The translations under genes were made by a program, and so were the position numbers. The notes beneath the pieces are model-generated. The model was not told the DNA's origin. It saw only the letters and a list, made by a program, of their open reading frames with translations, and did not search any database. A DNA stretch of 64,000 nt from Branchiostoma floridae (taxonomy: Eukaryota; Chordata; Leptocardii; Amphioxiformes; Branchiostomatidae), in NCBI RefSeq assembly GCF_000003815.2, contig NC_049993.1:5361686-5425685 (forward strand). Reading direction: 5' to 3'. Within the stretch, counting starts at the first letter, position 1; each line of letters begins with the position of its first letter. Positions 52,823 through 62,745 of the stretch are shown piece after piece.

Positions 52823-53794
52823 CCCTCAAGCACCCGACCTTTTTTTTCGACTAAAATGACCGAGTGGGGTCCAAACGGACCCCAAAATGTTTTATTCATA
52901 AAATCTCAGTACCATGTCTTATTGGCGAGCATTATATATACATTGCTTCGTTAATGTAAGAGGAAGAGTTTGAGATGTTAAGGTGTTGCTAATTCCAACT
53001 CATTATCATAATTAATGCAAAAGTTCAGAAGGACCACGCTTTGCACTAAACCTATTCCGTCCAGATAGGGGAATTTTGAGGCCCTCAGCAACATTTATGT
53101 CGCATAACTCATGAATGGCTAGAGCTAAAGCTACGAAACTTGGTAATTTATCACAAAATATTGTTTGCAAAAGTTTTTGGTCAATAAAGTAAGTTTATCA
53201 TTTTTAGGGGTTGCCATGGCAACTATATTCTAACAGGCATATTTTTGCCAAAATTTGACAATTTCAATTTAAACAAGGTTTTCTTGGTAAACTACACATA
53301 TTTTCTGACAACAATTAGATTCTATGAAATTCAATGCAGTTTTCATGACTTAAAATTTATAGTTTATGCTAATTTCATGACGTCATTGGTCAAAATCCAA
53401 GATGGCCGCCCTGATTAGGCAAATGACGTCATAATGTCGTCACATTACATGTTGATGACCCAGAAATTATTGTGATGATTTAAATTTACATTTTTATTAT
53501 TGTCTGAAAGTTTGGTATTCATACTGTAAGTGGTTAAGGAGTTAGCCTCCAAAGTTTGTTTTAAAAACTGCACATTTTTGCTGGGGTCCGTTTGGACCCC
53601 AGAGGAACTGAACACAGACTTTCTTTATAATTTTCACATTATTGTACCAATCATTGCGAAAACTTAGGAGAAGGTATAAGACATATTGACTGACAAAGTC
53701 ACGGAAGGATTTTTTCTTCAGATCAAAAATGTTGAAATGACACTTCAAAATGTACGCCTGGGGTCCAAATGGACCCCACTCGGGTGTTTGAGGG
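52823..53794. mobile_element. piggyBac-like non-autonomous element, 972 bp
   Basis: Bordered by TTAA on both sides (52819-52822, 53795-53798), it starts CCCTCAAGCACCCGA and ends TCGGGTGTTTGAGGG. TTAA plus CCCT ends is the piggyBac signature. It carries three near-palindromic GGGGTCC-N4-GGACCCC motifs (near 52866, 53584 and 53761). No transposase frame was found. A 70-bp core (53378-53431) clusters two TGACGTCA sites, ATTGG and AAGATGGCCGCC. Confidence 0.92.
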
Positions 53795-55308
53795 TTAATG
53801 TATAGTTTACCCCTTTTGTAGTCTTTATTACAGGCACTAACAGGCCCATAGTAAAAGCAGACTGTACAAATATAAACAACAAAGATACATTGAAAAATAA
53901 GTGCTCTTAGATTCTCATTAAATGCTCTGTGCCTTTCTCTTATGTTCTCTATTTGTGATGGGTAACATGTATTACTAGGCAGCGTGGGTTTGAAAAGAGT
54001 CAATGAAGACACTTCTTTAAATGATAAAAGAAGACATGGTCTTACTAACAATGATCTAAGATCTCTTGCTTGGTGTTTTGTCCAGTTCTTACAACCCTTA
54101 GCAACAATGTCAACTTCAATGTTAGCATAATCCTTAACTCCACTTGACTCCACTTTGAAGATAACAAGATAGTATATCGTTGCATTAACGGGAGGTGCCC
54201 CAACACGGTACGCTTTTTCTTGCGCTCAAACTCGTGGCACTCCATCGCTAGTTGCCTGAAGTAAATATGTTAAAGTATACTTGGAATGCAAATTAAAGCT
54301 GTGTGCATGGACTTGATTATTTACCTTTGTAATCAGCATAGTCAGTGGCAACAAACACGGTGTACTTATGGATAATAAGATCAGCAAAAAATCCGTACCG
54401 TCTTAGGACGGGAACCGTCTTAGGGCGGCCCCCGTTACATGCTAACTGGATTTCATGTTTGAAAACCTCCACAGGGCAGATACTCAACAGTGGAAAATAA
54501 CTCATATTCAATGTGAAATCTATGAACCGTAGTTGCTTCTTGAGTTAAGTTAAATTCTCATACTAAAAAAGTCATAGGAAATGTACTATGTTCCATTTGA
54601 AAGCTATTTGTAACTATCAGAACTCAAACTGCAATGAGAGATGATGTTCTTATCTTGGCACATCTTAATGCTTTTCAAATGAAGCCTGTAGTATGCTGCA
54701 TGGCTAGACCTCTTATTGCAGTGTCTTATCTGTGCGTCTTGTCCTTATTGGCTCCCACCTTGTAAATGGATGTACCACCAAGGTTGCTTCAAGCCACAAG
54801 ATCTAATAACTGATTGGACACTTATGGTATGTGTCTTGCCAAGGAGAAGTTGACGGCAGCTTTGGTTGCAGGACTTGCTGTAAAGTTTATAGAATGGATT
54901 TCTTAATATGCCTTCATATTTTATATTTTGGTTACCATCCACAAGGCAGGTCCAAGCATATCAATAAAAATAGTTTAACCATCCCTGTGCTAAGGCACTC
55001 TTTTTCTTCAGATTTGTGTTGTCTGCTGGAGAAGGTAGCAAGAAGAAGGCCAGATAGACTGCATGTTAACAATATCTAAGAAAGCTATGTTGCTACCAAC
55101 ACGTCTAAGCTGCTAATGACTGATGAACTAATGACTGACAAAAACCTTGTTTTTTTACATCTTTTTTGAGCGATGTAATATTGCCAGACTTTCGTATCAA
55201 AATTGTCATTCAAATGTGGAAGAAGCACGATCATTAGAACATCCAAATGAATTATGCAAAGTGTAACCATCAATGTATTGACCATCCACTTTTCATTTTT
55301 CCTTACAG

Positions 55309-55392
55309 ACCCAGAGGGCAAAGTGAGGAGAGACATTGTGAACATAAACGGCAACCCCAGCTACCGCTACTACTACCCAGACCCCATACAAG
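55309..55392 (+). CDS. TXNDC12: TXNDC12 internal exon (DPEGKVRRDIVNINGNPSYR...)
   Basis: This 84-nt exon encodes (D)PEGKVRRDIVNINGNPSYR then YYYPDPIQ. It corresponds to the beta hairpin and the Asn-Gly-Asn-Pro-Ser-Tyr segment near the end of the thioredoxin fold, which is strongly conserved in TXNDC12/AGR proteins. The acceptor is tttccttacag, the donor gtaagg. It is entered and left in phase 1, and the final g joins the first bases of the last exon to give Val. Its length of 28 codons equals the vertebrate exon. Confidence 0.95.
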
Positions 55393-58030
55393 GTAAGGAA
55401 GCTCTCAATGTATATATCCAGATTAAATTGTCTTGCATTTAGACAATGCAAGTCTGTACCACCCATACCTGAAGGTGGCACAGACTTTTGCATATCCTAG
55501 ACTTGCAGCTGGAGTAATATTCGGTTATGGTCAAATAATTTGATCATTTGTCCTTTGTGTTGTAAGAAAGTCGAGCTGTTTTTTAGATATGCATGTAAGT
55601 ATAGCAATATGCGTGTCACTTGAAGTTCCTTTAACTGTAAGTCTAACTTGACATGATAACATACCTTTGGAATTTCTTTCCTTTTCTTTCCGACACACTT
55701 GTCGAACCAACGTTTCATAATAATTTAAAACAAATGACCATACTTGATATATTACCTACATTACATACTTAATATGTTACCTATATTTCTACAAATGATA
55801 GTGTAGCCAGAATATATCAACTATGATGAATGATGTAATAAAGATGTTTGATTAAAACATTATACACTGCAGATGTTAGTATTTTGTTACTATCAGACTT
55901 CTTTGTAAATCTTGGAAAAGCATTATCTGTAAGATACAAATGTTGACAAGGCATTCATTTCTGTGAATAGCTTGTTCTGTAAATATAATATCTGCCATAA
56001 GTCAGTCCAGTTGAGCCAAGACCACTCCAGTTGAGAGTTTAATTAGCCCACTAGCAGCATAGAGTACGCAATGTAGACATATAAATTCCGTTAAAGTGGT
56101 AGAATGGCAATCTTTATTACATTGTTATTTAAGCCAGAAATGCACCTCTTTTGCTATATGGCTCCATTTGAGAGTACATTCTAGCTATATCAGATTTTTA
56201 TGTTACACTTGGGATGAAATGCAGCAGCTTGCTTTGAATTTTGTTTTTCAGTATCATTCAAAATGAGACAAACTTTTTTTAAAGGACCAAAAGGCACTTT
56301 GGCATGGAAATAGTACATTGTATTAAATGATTTTTCATCTGCAATTCTGCTTATGGTAATATCTGACAGTGGCTTTGTTTGACTTAAGTTACAATGAGTA
56401 TGAATGGGAAAGTAATGGGGGAGGGTCAATATTCCCAAGTCCATATACATAATATGTTATATATAATATATACGGTATATGTCATATATACTGGAGGTAT
56501 GCCAACTGGCTATAGAAACCTCCTCGACTGTAGTAAAAGTGAAGTACTGATAATGGCAGTTTACTAGACCAAAGATCAAACTTCTCCAATAAGTTATTTT
56601 GTTTCTACAAAGGAGTCCCATAATCCCTGTATTCAAAGCAGTGACAAATCTCCCCATGTTCCCATTACTGGATATCCGGATCCCTTGATCGAAGCTTACT
56701 ATGTAATTACCTATAATGGCCATGTTTTTTAAAACTTTCAACTTAGAATTGGGTTTGCTTGGAGTTTTCACTCTGTCTCAACTTTTGCAGGGACCAGTTC
56801 TTTGAGTTTGAATTAACAGTAAGATGTTGAGCTGTCTGTATAAAGCAACAGCTGTACTTTACATGAATGTATGTTAGGGAGATGCCTATTTGTGCTGAGT
56901 AAAACTAAATTTGTAACAGAATAAGTTTCTCACGAAGCTCGGCACCATTTTCCAAGAATGCCTTTGCACTTCCTACAGCTTCAAAGACAGTATGAACTAT
57001 TTACCTAAGTTGTTTCTGGGAAGATAGCCAAATACCCACTTCAGGTCTCACGAGAAGAACCTCCAGAGACAGAGACTTAGTGCTCTGGTGTGTGTTCTAC
57101 CTATCTGGTCTTATTGTTGTGCTGACCATATTGAACACTCGTCTTTAAAACTTATAAAACAACTGTCCTGTTACTCAGGTCAGCAAATTTCTTTGACCAG
57201 CTAAGTCCTGAATGCAGGCCTAGGAGTTAGATTGCCAACAGACTTGTACCTCGAACATGAATATCTGAAATGTTTTGTACTGTTAATGGATAAAAAGATA
57301 ACTGTCTGCTTAGCTTCTCCTATTATAAAATGTATTTACTACAGAACATTTACTGTTATTTGCATTGTCTTTTTTCCCAACAATGGGTATTATATCTACT
57401 TTATGCCTATTAGCGGGGATGTACTGGTTAGAGTAACTTCTGTACAATTATATCAAATTGAAGTATTAAATGAAAGTGGTTCTTGATGGCAGATGTAACA
57501 AAAAAATTAGCAAATCTAAAGTTGGAGACTGCCTTGGCCTTCATTCATACTCACTCACTCTCCGGTTTATCGTCTGTTGTTCCCCATCCTGTGAGGGCTA
57601 GACATGCTTGCACGTAGATGAGGGGGCTTGAGTAATTTGTACAGTACTGGTAGTCAGATATATGAGGACATTATTGGTGAAATGTCTGGCATCATCACGG
57701 TGAGTAATCCTAACAATGCAATTCGAACAAGGATTCATCTGTTTCAGTTGAACAATTGATCATGAGTAGCCACATTGTCAACAACTTTCTATCAAACACT
57801 GATACTTTTCAGTCGCTTGTATTGAAAGTTAGAATTTAGAACATGTAAATGTACGAATGCACCAGGATTTAAGTAACATCCTTGTGATCTATGACTTGCC
57901 TATTTTCCAATACATCACCGTGTAAGATAGTGTCAAAAATAAAAGTAAAAATGGATAAAATCAGAGGTTGTCAAAATTACTAGTGCTAGAATGTTATTCT
58001 TTTCTTTATCTCTGGTCTGATAGCATCCGT

Positions 58031-58061
58031 CAAGGACATTATATCTTACATAACATCCTTG
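58031..58061. repeat. CAAGGAC palindrome, copy 3
   Basis: caaggacattatatc-ttac-ataacatccttg; the arms match copies 1 and 2 with a slightly longer loop. Confidence 0.7.
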
Positions 58062-60950
58062 CATCCATCAAGTAAGTTGATTAATGGCTGAGATAAAAAG
58101 TTTACATTTGCCAAGAAGAACTTCAAAGGGGATAGCACAATCTTTCAGTATCTGTGACAGATTTGTGTAATTAATGGCGGGGTTTTAAAGAAATCCTGTC
58201 ATCACTTACCAACTGTAAGTTGGTAAAAGTTGGAAAGTAATCAGAGAAGGGTTACGTATAGAACTTTAGGGAACGATTGTTGTCATCTGCGAGCACAGAC
58301 AAATGAAGGTGCAAAGAATGATGGGGCGTAACGCGAAATTCGTGAATCAGGGGGATTTCGGCGTTGATGAAATTTGCAGCAATATCGTGCCAGACCTCTA
58401 GGTATAATTTGACACAGGGAAGTAGGCATCAAATGGATGCACGGTGCTCTGCTATAACCTCAAGAATGGATCCATTTCTCTCTGTCACCTGCAAAAGTAA
58501 GCTCATTTCCTTGCCATCATTTTTGTTGGGTACCAGAGTCCTTCATCACACAACCTTTGCCCTCTCAAAATACATCTCCAGCGTTGGGCTGTCAGTCACG
58601 GAGCGCGCAGCAGGGCAAACACGGAAAAGGCGGGAAGACGTCGAGCAGAAAAGAAGTGTTCCATCATGCCTTAATGACCGTATTACATTCCCACACACGC
58701 CCCCTTTCTCCCTTGGCGATGAAAAAAGCAATATGTTCCTAACCGTGTCTCTTACTTCTTGGATTTACGTGACCAGTTTTGCGTTTGAAGTGGCTGAATA
58801 GGAACAGTTTCGTTGCAGTAATTTTTTATGCGCTCCCCTGTGAGTCAATCACACAGTGTTTGTTCAGCAAAAGGAGTGGCCTTGCAATTTTTTTCGACAT
58901 ACGCCCCTCTGCTTCATTGAAGTAATGAAACTGGGGCAGCCCACGAGCTTAGTTTTATTGGATTGTAGCGAACTGTGCGCTCCTTGGGCAACTTGGGACT
59001 TGAACTTATTTCCCTTGCAAAGGGTAGGATGCATGGGCAGTGTGAAGTTGTGTGTCATTGATGGAAAGTACAGAAGGAATCATCCTTTTCCAGATGTCTC
59101 TTGGAGGGTCCTTACAGAGCCTCAGTCCTTTTAGTTTTCAGGGGGGACAGCTGGTAACTTAACCCTCAAGCAAAATCTGTGGAAAGTTGAGGTTGTGGTA
59201 CAAGATAAAGAAGCACAGCTGCACTGAGAGGAAATGTGTTGAACCAGGGGAGTTTTGAGATTACCAGAATGCAGCACAAAAAGCCTCACCGTCACACAAA
59301 ACGAACTGAAGATTTTTATTAGCGATATTCTATGTTACTTGTGGGAAAGACTGCAACATTTCACAAGAATACAGAACACAAGTACATAAATATGAGATAA
59401 CCATTGCCACACTGCTCTATGTGAGCTAACTTTGTATCACACTAAGAATAATCTAGGATTAAGATTTTTTTCCAACTGGGGATTTGGCAGAAGTTACGAT
59501 TTAGCAGCAGCAACAAACTAGACTTAAGTATAAAGCTGTCTGGAAATGTGCAAGGCTGAGTCAAGTGATAAGAAGCATCTCTCTGGGACAAAGGCAAGAG
59601 GTTATTGCAGAAAGTCTGCTGGAATTTGTGCTATGAAAACAGCTGATACCAGTAGCTTGTAGAGCATATAAAGTGAGGCATGATCAAGGTTATGTGTAGG
59701 TCTCTGTCAAATATGTAGGAGGGACAAGACAGGAAATTGCATTTGTAACTGCAGCTGTAAAATGTAGTTCTTTTGTAAGAGGAGAGTAGAAAAGGTCTTC
59801 TTTGCCACCTGATCACAAACCCAATGCCGCAACAACTACGCCAAAAGGGGCAGACCCCTTTGGCATGGTCAGTTTGGCCACCCTTAACCCCACTGTTACA
59901 CTAAGACTTTTAGTAATTTTAAAAACAAACCAAATGCTACATTTCCATGCAAAAATGTATTTCAAATCCTATACAATCCTACACAATTTTTATACATCAT
60001 GCTTATGTGGTGCATTGATGCCGCAGCATCTCTCCATGAATATTGGTATGCAATGCTATAGGGTTGATTGAGCTAACAATGTAAAGAAAAAGTAGGAAAA
60101 GCTACTTTTTGTTTTGTTCAAAAATCCCGTAGTATGCCTTTAACATGCTTGTTCAAATTAGCCACTTTCAAAAGTCAACCTTTGTACCCATCCAACCCCT
60201 CCCCCGTCTCACAAGTGGACTTGTCCAGTCCTGGTGATGTGGCACTTGAGGTCTTACCAACAGAAACATCCTGTTCCCAGATTAGATACCCATGTGCTTA
60301 CTACAAGTGCTTGTCTTGTTGTACAACCTTTGTTAAATTTTGTCTGACAAGCAGCCTAAGGACTTTTGTATTTGCCTAATACTGTAATATTCTATGTGTC
60401 GATTAACATGAAATTACATGTACATTAACTTAAAGTACACATATAATGTAACAACAGTATAGAGCAGAGGACTTGATGCTATTTTTTTGCCAAGGCTATA
60501 TCAATGTCAGTAGTTGTAAGGCGGGTAATAATTGTATTTCACAAGTTCTTTCATTAAGGAACAGGACTTGAACAACTAAAGTTTTAATGTTAACTATTAA
60601 GTTCCAAGGTCAAGTGCACTCAAATAGTTTTCCCTCTGCAATTTGATATACAAGTGTGGCATTGGTCGGACCAAAGTGCTATGTTATTAAAAATCAGTCT
60701 TTAACTTCCTGGGCTTTGTACTTCTAGTTGTAGTTTTAAATCAACACAATGCATTACAGATGTAATTGTTGCCATAATGATTAATGGTGGCAAAGAAATA
60801 TGTTCACTAAGTAACGTTATAAGAATTCCTGTGACATGTTTATTTTTATCATTCATTGGTAAGTAAAGGAACTGAAAAAATACCAATAGTGACACCCCAA
60901 TATAAAAGTTAAACTTTATAATCTTTAGAAAACTTTTTTCTTTTCATTTG

Positions 60951-61126
60951 TAGAAATATAGAGGGGCGAGTAAGAACAGAAAGAAACAACACCCCGACTC
61001 CCGGGATTCGAACCCGCGCCGAACCCGGGCAGCCGGATCACAAATCGAACGTGCAAACCGTTCGGCCAAATGGCTTAAGCCATTAGGCGTCTTCGGTTTA
61101 GCAGTCCTTGAACACCACTGTTACAC
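60951..61126 (-). mobile_element. tRNA-like SINE, copy 1
   Basis: A 176-bp unit, read on the minus strand, with an A-box-like TGGCCGAACGGTT and a perfect B box GGTTCGAATCC (complement at 61004-61014), so it looks like a tRNA-derived pol III unit. The would-be acceptor stem does not pair, so it is not a functional tRNA. An apparently identical copy follows 281 bp later. Confidence 0.7.
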
Positions 61127-61231
61127 TACTCCCCCTTTTCTTTTCAAGATTCGTCCTCGAATCTCCGAGATCGACATCCCTGTGTGGCACATACTAGCCT
61201 GTTAATCACAGGGCCGGCGTGGGAACCAGTG

Positions 61232-61407
61232 TAGAAATATAGAGGGGCGAGTAAGAACAGAAAGAAACAACACCCCGACTCCCGGGATTCGAACCCGCGC
61301 CGAACCCGGGCAGCCGGATCACAAATCGAACGTGCAAACCGTTCGGCCAAATGGCTTAAGCCATTAGGCGTCTTCGGTTTAGCAGTCCTTGAACACCACT
61401 GTTACAC
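61232..61407 (-). mobile_element. tRNA-like SINE, copy 2
   Basis: By eye this is the same 176 bp as 60951-61126, separated from it by 105 bp of different sequence. Identity at this level means a recent duplication or an assembly artefact. Confidence 0.7.
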
Positions 61408-61558
61408 ATTCACTGATTGTTTTGTTACAGTATGTCTTTCCCAAGGATTATCTCCATTTGCCTTGTATTGATATGCAAATATGAGTATGGCAACATCCTG
61501 TAACAGCTGTGTCACACACAGTTCTTAGGCAGGTAGCCAGCAGGTGGAATGTGTAAAT

Positions 61559-61630
61559 GGGGGTATAGCTCAGTGGTAGAGCATTCGACTGCAGATCGAG
61601 AGGTCCCTGGTTCAAATCCGGGTGCCCCCT
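61559..61630 (+). tRNA. tRNA-Cys (anticodon GCA)
   Basis: This 72-nt cloverleaf has acceptor stem GGGGGTA/TGCCCCC, A box TAGCTCAGTGG, anticodon loop with GCA (gactGCAgatc), B box GGTTCAAATCC and discriminator T, the base required for cysteine tRNA identity. It has no intron. It lies in the same orientation as TXNDC12, inside the last intron. The tRNA decodes UGC and UGU. Confidence 0.96.
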
Positions 61631-61636
61631 GTCATA

Positions 61637-61642
61637 TTTTTT
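61637..61642 (+). terminator. RNA polymerase III terminator of tRNA-Cys
   Basis: TTTTTT seven nucleotides after the tRNA 3' end, the usual pol III stop. Confidence 0.85.
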
Positions 61643-62271
61643 CACAACTTTTCTAAAATATCAGCAAATTGTCTTGTTTTCTCCATTTTTGTCTTTTACG
61701 CTTTGCTGAAAATCTTATAATTCTTTTTTTTTTTTTTTTTTTGCTAAAAATTGATGGATTTATTTTTTTGCCAAAATAGATCATGGGCAAGTTATCAACT
61801 CCCAATGTCTTAATTGAAACAGATAGATTAACTTATCATCTTTGGATGAAATAATTTCCCATCAGAGTTTAATTTGATGTCAATCATTTCATACTGTAAT
61901 TCTCTATCTGTTTATAGTAACATAATCTTAGCCACTGTAGCAGTGACATTTCAACCACTAAAGTTTTGTCATTGAAATTAATTGATTACTCTATGGCCAG
62001 CTAGAAAAAAATGTTTTCCTGGCTGAAATTTAATGTCATGAGCTACTTCCTTTCCTCTAAACAGCTGAAATTCCCAACCGCAATATTAAAAGGATTTACA
62101 GTATTAACAAAAGATGCCATGTTCGACAAAAAAAGAGACAGTTGTATTAAAAAGGGCTGAAAATTGCCACCAGCCACCAACCAGCTAGCCACAAACCACC
62201 TGCACCTGCACATAGAAAATGATCCCCTCACCCCAGTGCTTGAGCCCTCAACCCTATGAGGTTTGGCACTC

Positions 62272-62299
62272 GAGAAGAAGAAAAGAAGAAGAAGAAGAC
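62272..62299. repeat. GAA-type simple repeat
   Basis: cgagaagaagaaaagaagaa gaagaag, a short imperfect GAA tract about 85 bp upstream of the last exon. Confidence 0.85.
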
Positions 62300-62382
62300 A
62301 TATTGATGATGATTATTATTGTGCGTTTCTCTTATGAAGGAAGCAAACATGCAGCTAAACTTGTGTCTCTTTGTTTTTTCAG

Positions 62383-62459
62383 TGGTAGACTCCATGAAAC
62401 TGGCACTGGAGAAGATTGCACCTGACACTCTCAACGCCCAGCATCCGGATGAACTCTGA
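62383..62459 (+). CDS. TXNDC12: TXNDC12 terminal exon, ends in HPDEL
   Basis: This last coding exon of 77 nt encodes VVDSMKLALEKIAPDTLNAQ then HPDEL and a TGA stop at 62457-62459. The C-terminal helix (VVxxMKxAxEx) aligns with vertebrate TXNDC12. The last four residues, PDEL, are a KDEL-type ER-retrieval signal; human TXNDC12 ends in EDEL, so the variant is plausible but may bind KDEL receptors with a different affinity. The acceptor is a strong pyrimidine tract ending ttgttttttcag. Total protein length would be close to the usual ~170 residues once the missing N-terminal exons are added. Confidence 0.95.
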
Positions 62460-62745
62460 CCTCGCACAGGGGGCCCTGGGATACATAGGGAGAGCATCAT
62501 GGGATATTTGCTTTGTTTTCCATTGTCATGAGGTTCCAAACACACAGCAGTATGTACTGAACATACTAGTACATGGATTTGCCTGTACATAGCAGCACAT
62601 AGACTTTATTGCTTCAGAAGGCCTCACCAATTTGATAACTTGTCTCTTAAGATTGTTTAAAGAAAAAAAAACAATGATTGAATGGGGGGGGGGAATTATG
62701 CCTTACAAGCTTTTGATTTACTAATAAAATTCATTGTCACCGTGA
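62460..62745 (+). other. TXNDC12: TXNDC12 3' untranslated region
   Basis: About 290 bp from the stop codon to just past the first good AATAAA. It contains a poly-A stretch and a run of ten G near 62684-62693. The exact cleavage site cannot be seen; 62745 is an estimate 15-20 nt past the hexamer, and a longer UTR using later signals is possible. Confidence 0.6.
62723..62728 (+). promoter_or_regulatory. Polyadenylation signal AATAAA
   Basis: Canonical AATAAA hexamer 264 bp after the TXNDC12 stop codon, followed within 30 nt by GT-rich sequence (ttcattgtcaccgtgac). It is the first such hexamer after the stop. Confidence 0.7.

Larger units (their letters stand above)
46303..55308 (+). other. TXNDC12: TXNDC12 intron, 9.0 kb
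   Basis: A GT-AG intron containing a 627-N gap, a SINE fragment, a small two-unit repeat and a piggyBac-like element. 46400-48390, 49870-50950 and 50990-52810 show nothing else I can name. Confidence 0.85.
55393..62382 (+). other. TXNDC12: TXNDC12 intron, 7.0 kb
   Basis: A GT-AG intron containing a CAAGGAC palindrome, a CpG-richer patch (58290-58700), a tRNA-like SINE pair and an embedded tRNA-Cys gene. 55500-57950 and 59200-60900 show nothing else identifiable. Confidence 0.85.

Noticed and set aside
53542-54153. 203-codon minus-strand frame
   Set aside because: About 250 bp of it lies inside the piggyBac-like element, so the frame is a chance fusion; only the upstream part is kept as a weak finding.
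59159-59176. Second piggyBac-like end (TTAACCCTCAAGC)
   Set aside because: Only 13 bases match the 52823 element and no partner end is visible.
59830-59856. Hairpin gccaaaaggggcagacccct
   Set aside because: Arms of about 11 bp only, single occurrence; too little to call.
60951-61126. Functional tRNA gene on the minus strand
   Set aside because: A and B boxes are present but acceptor and T-stem pairing fail; better explained as a tRNA-derived SINE.
61144-61350. Minus-strand frame starting MAERFARSICD
   Set aside because: Translation across the SINE copy; no gene.
61448-61645. Minus-strand frame with DLNQGPLDLQSNALPLSYTP
   Set aside because: Antisense translation of the tRNA-Cys gene, a familiar spurious ORF.
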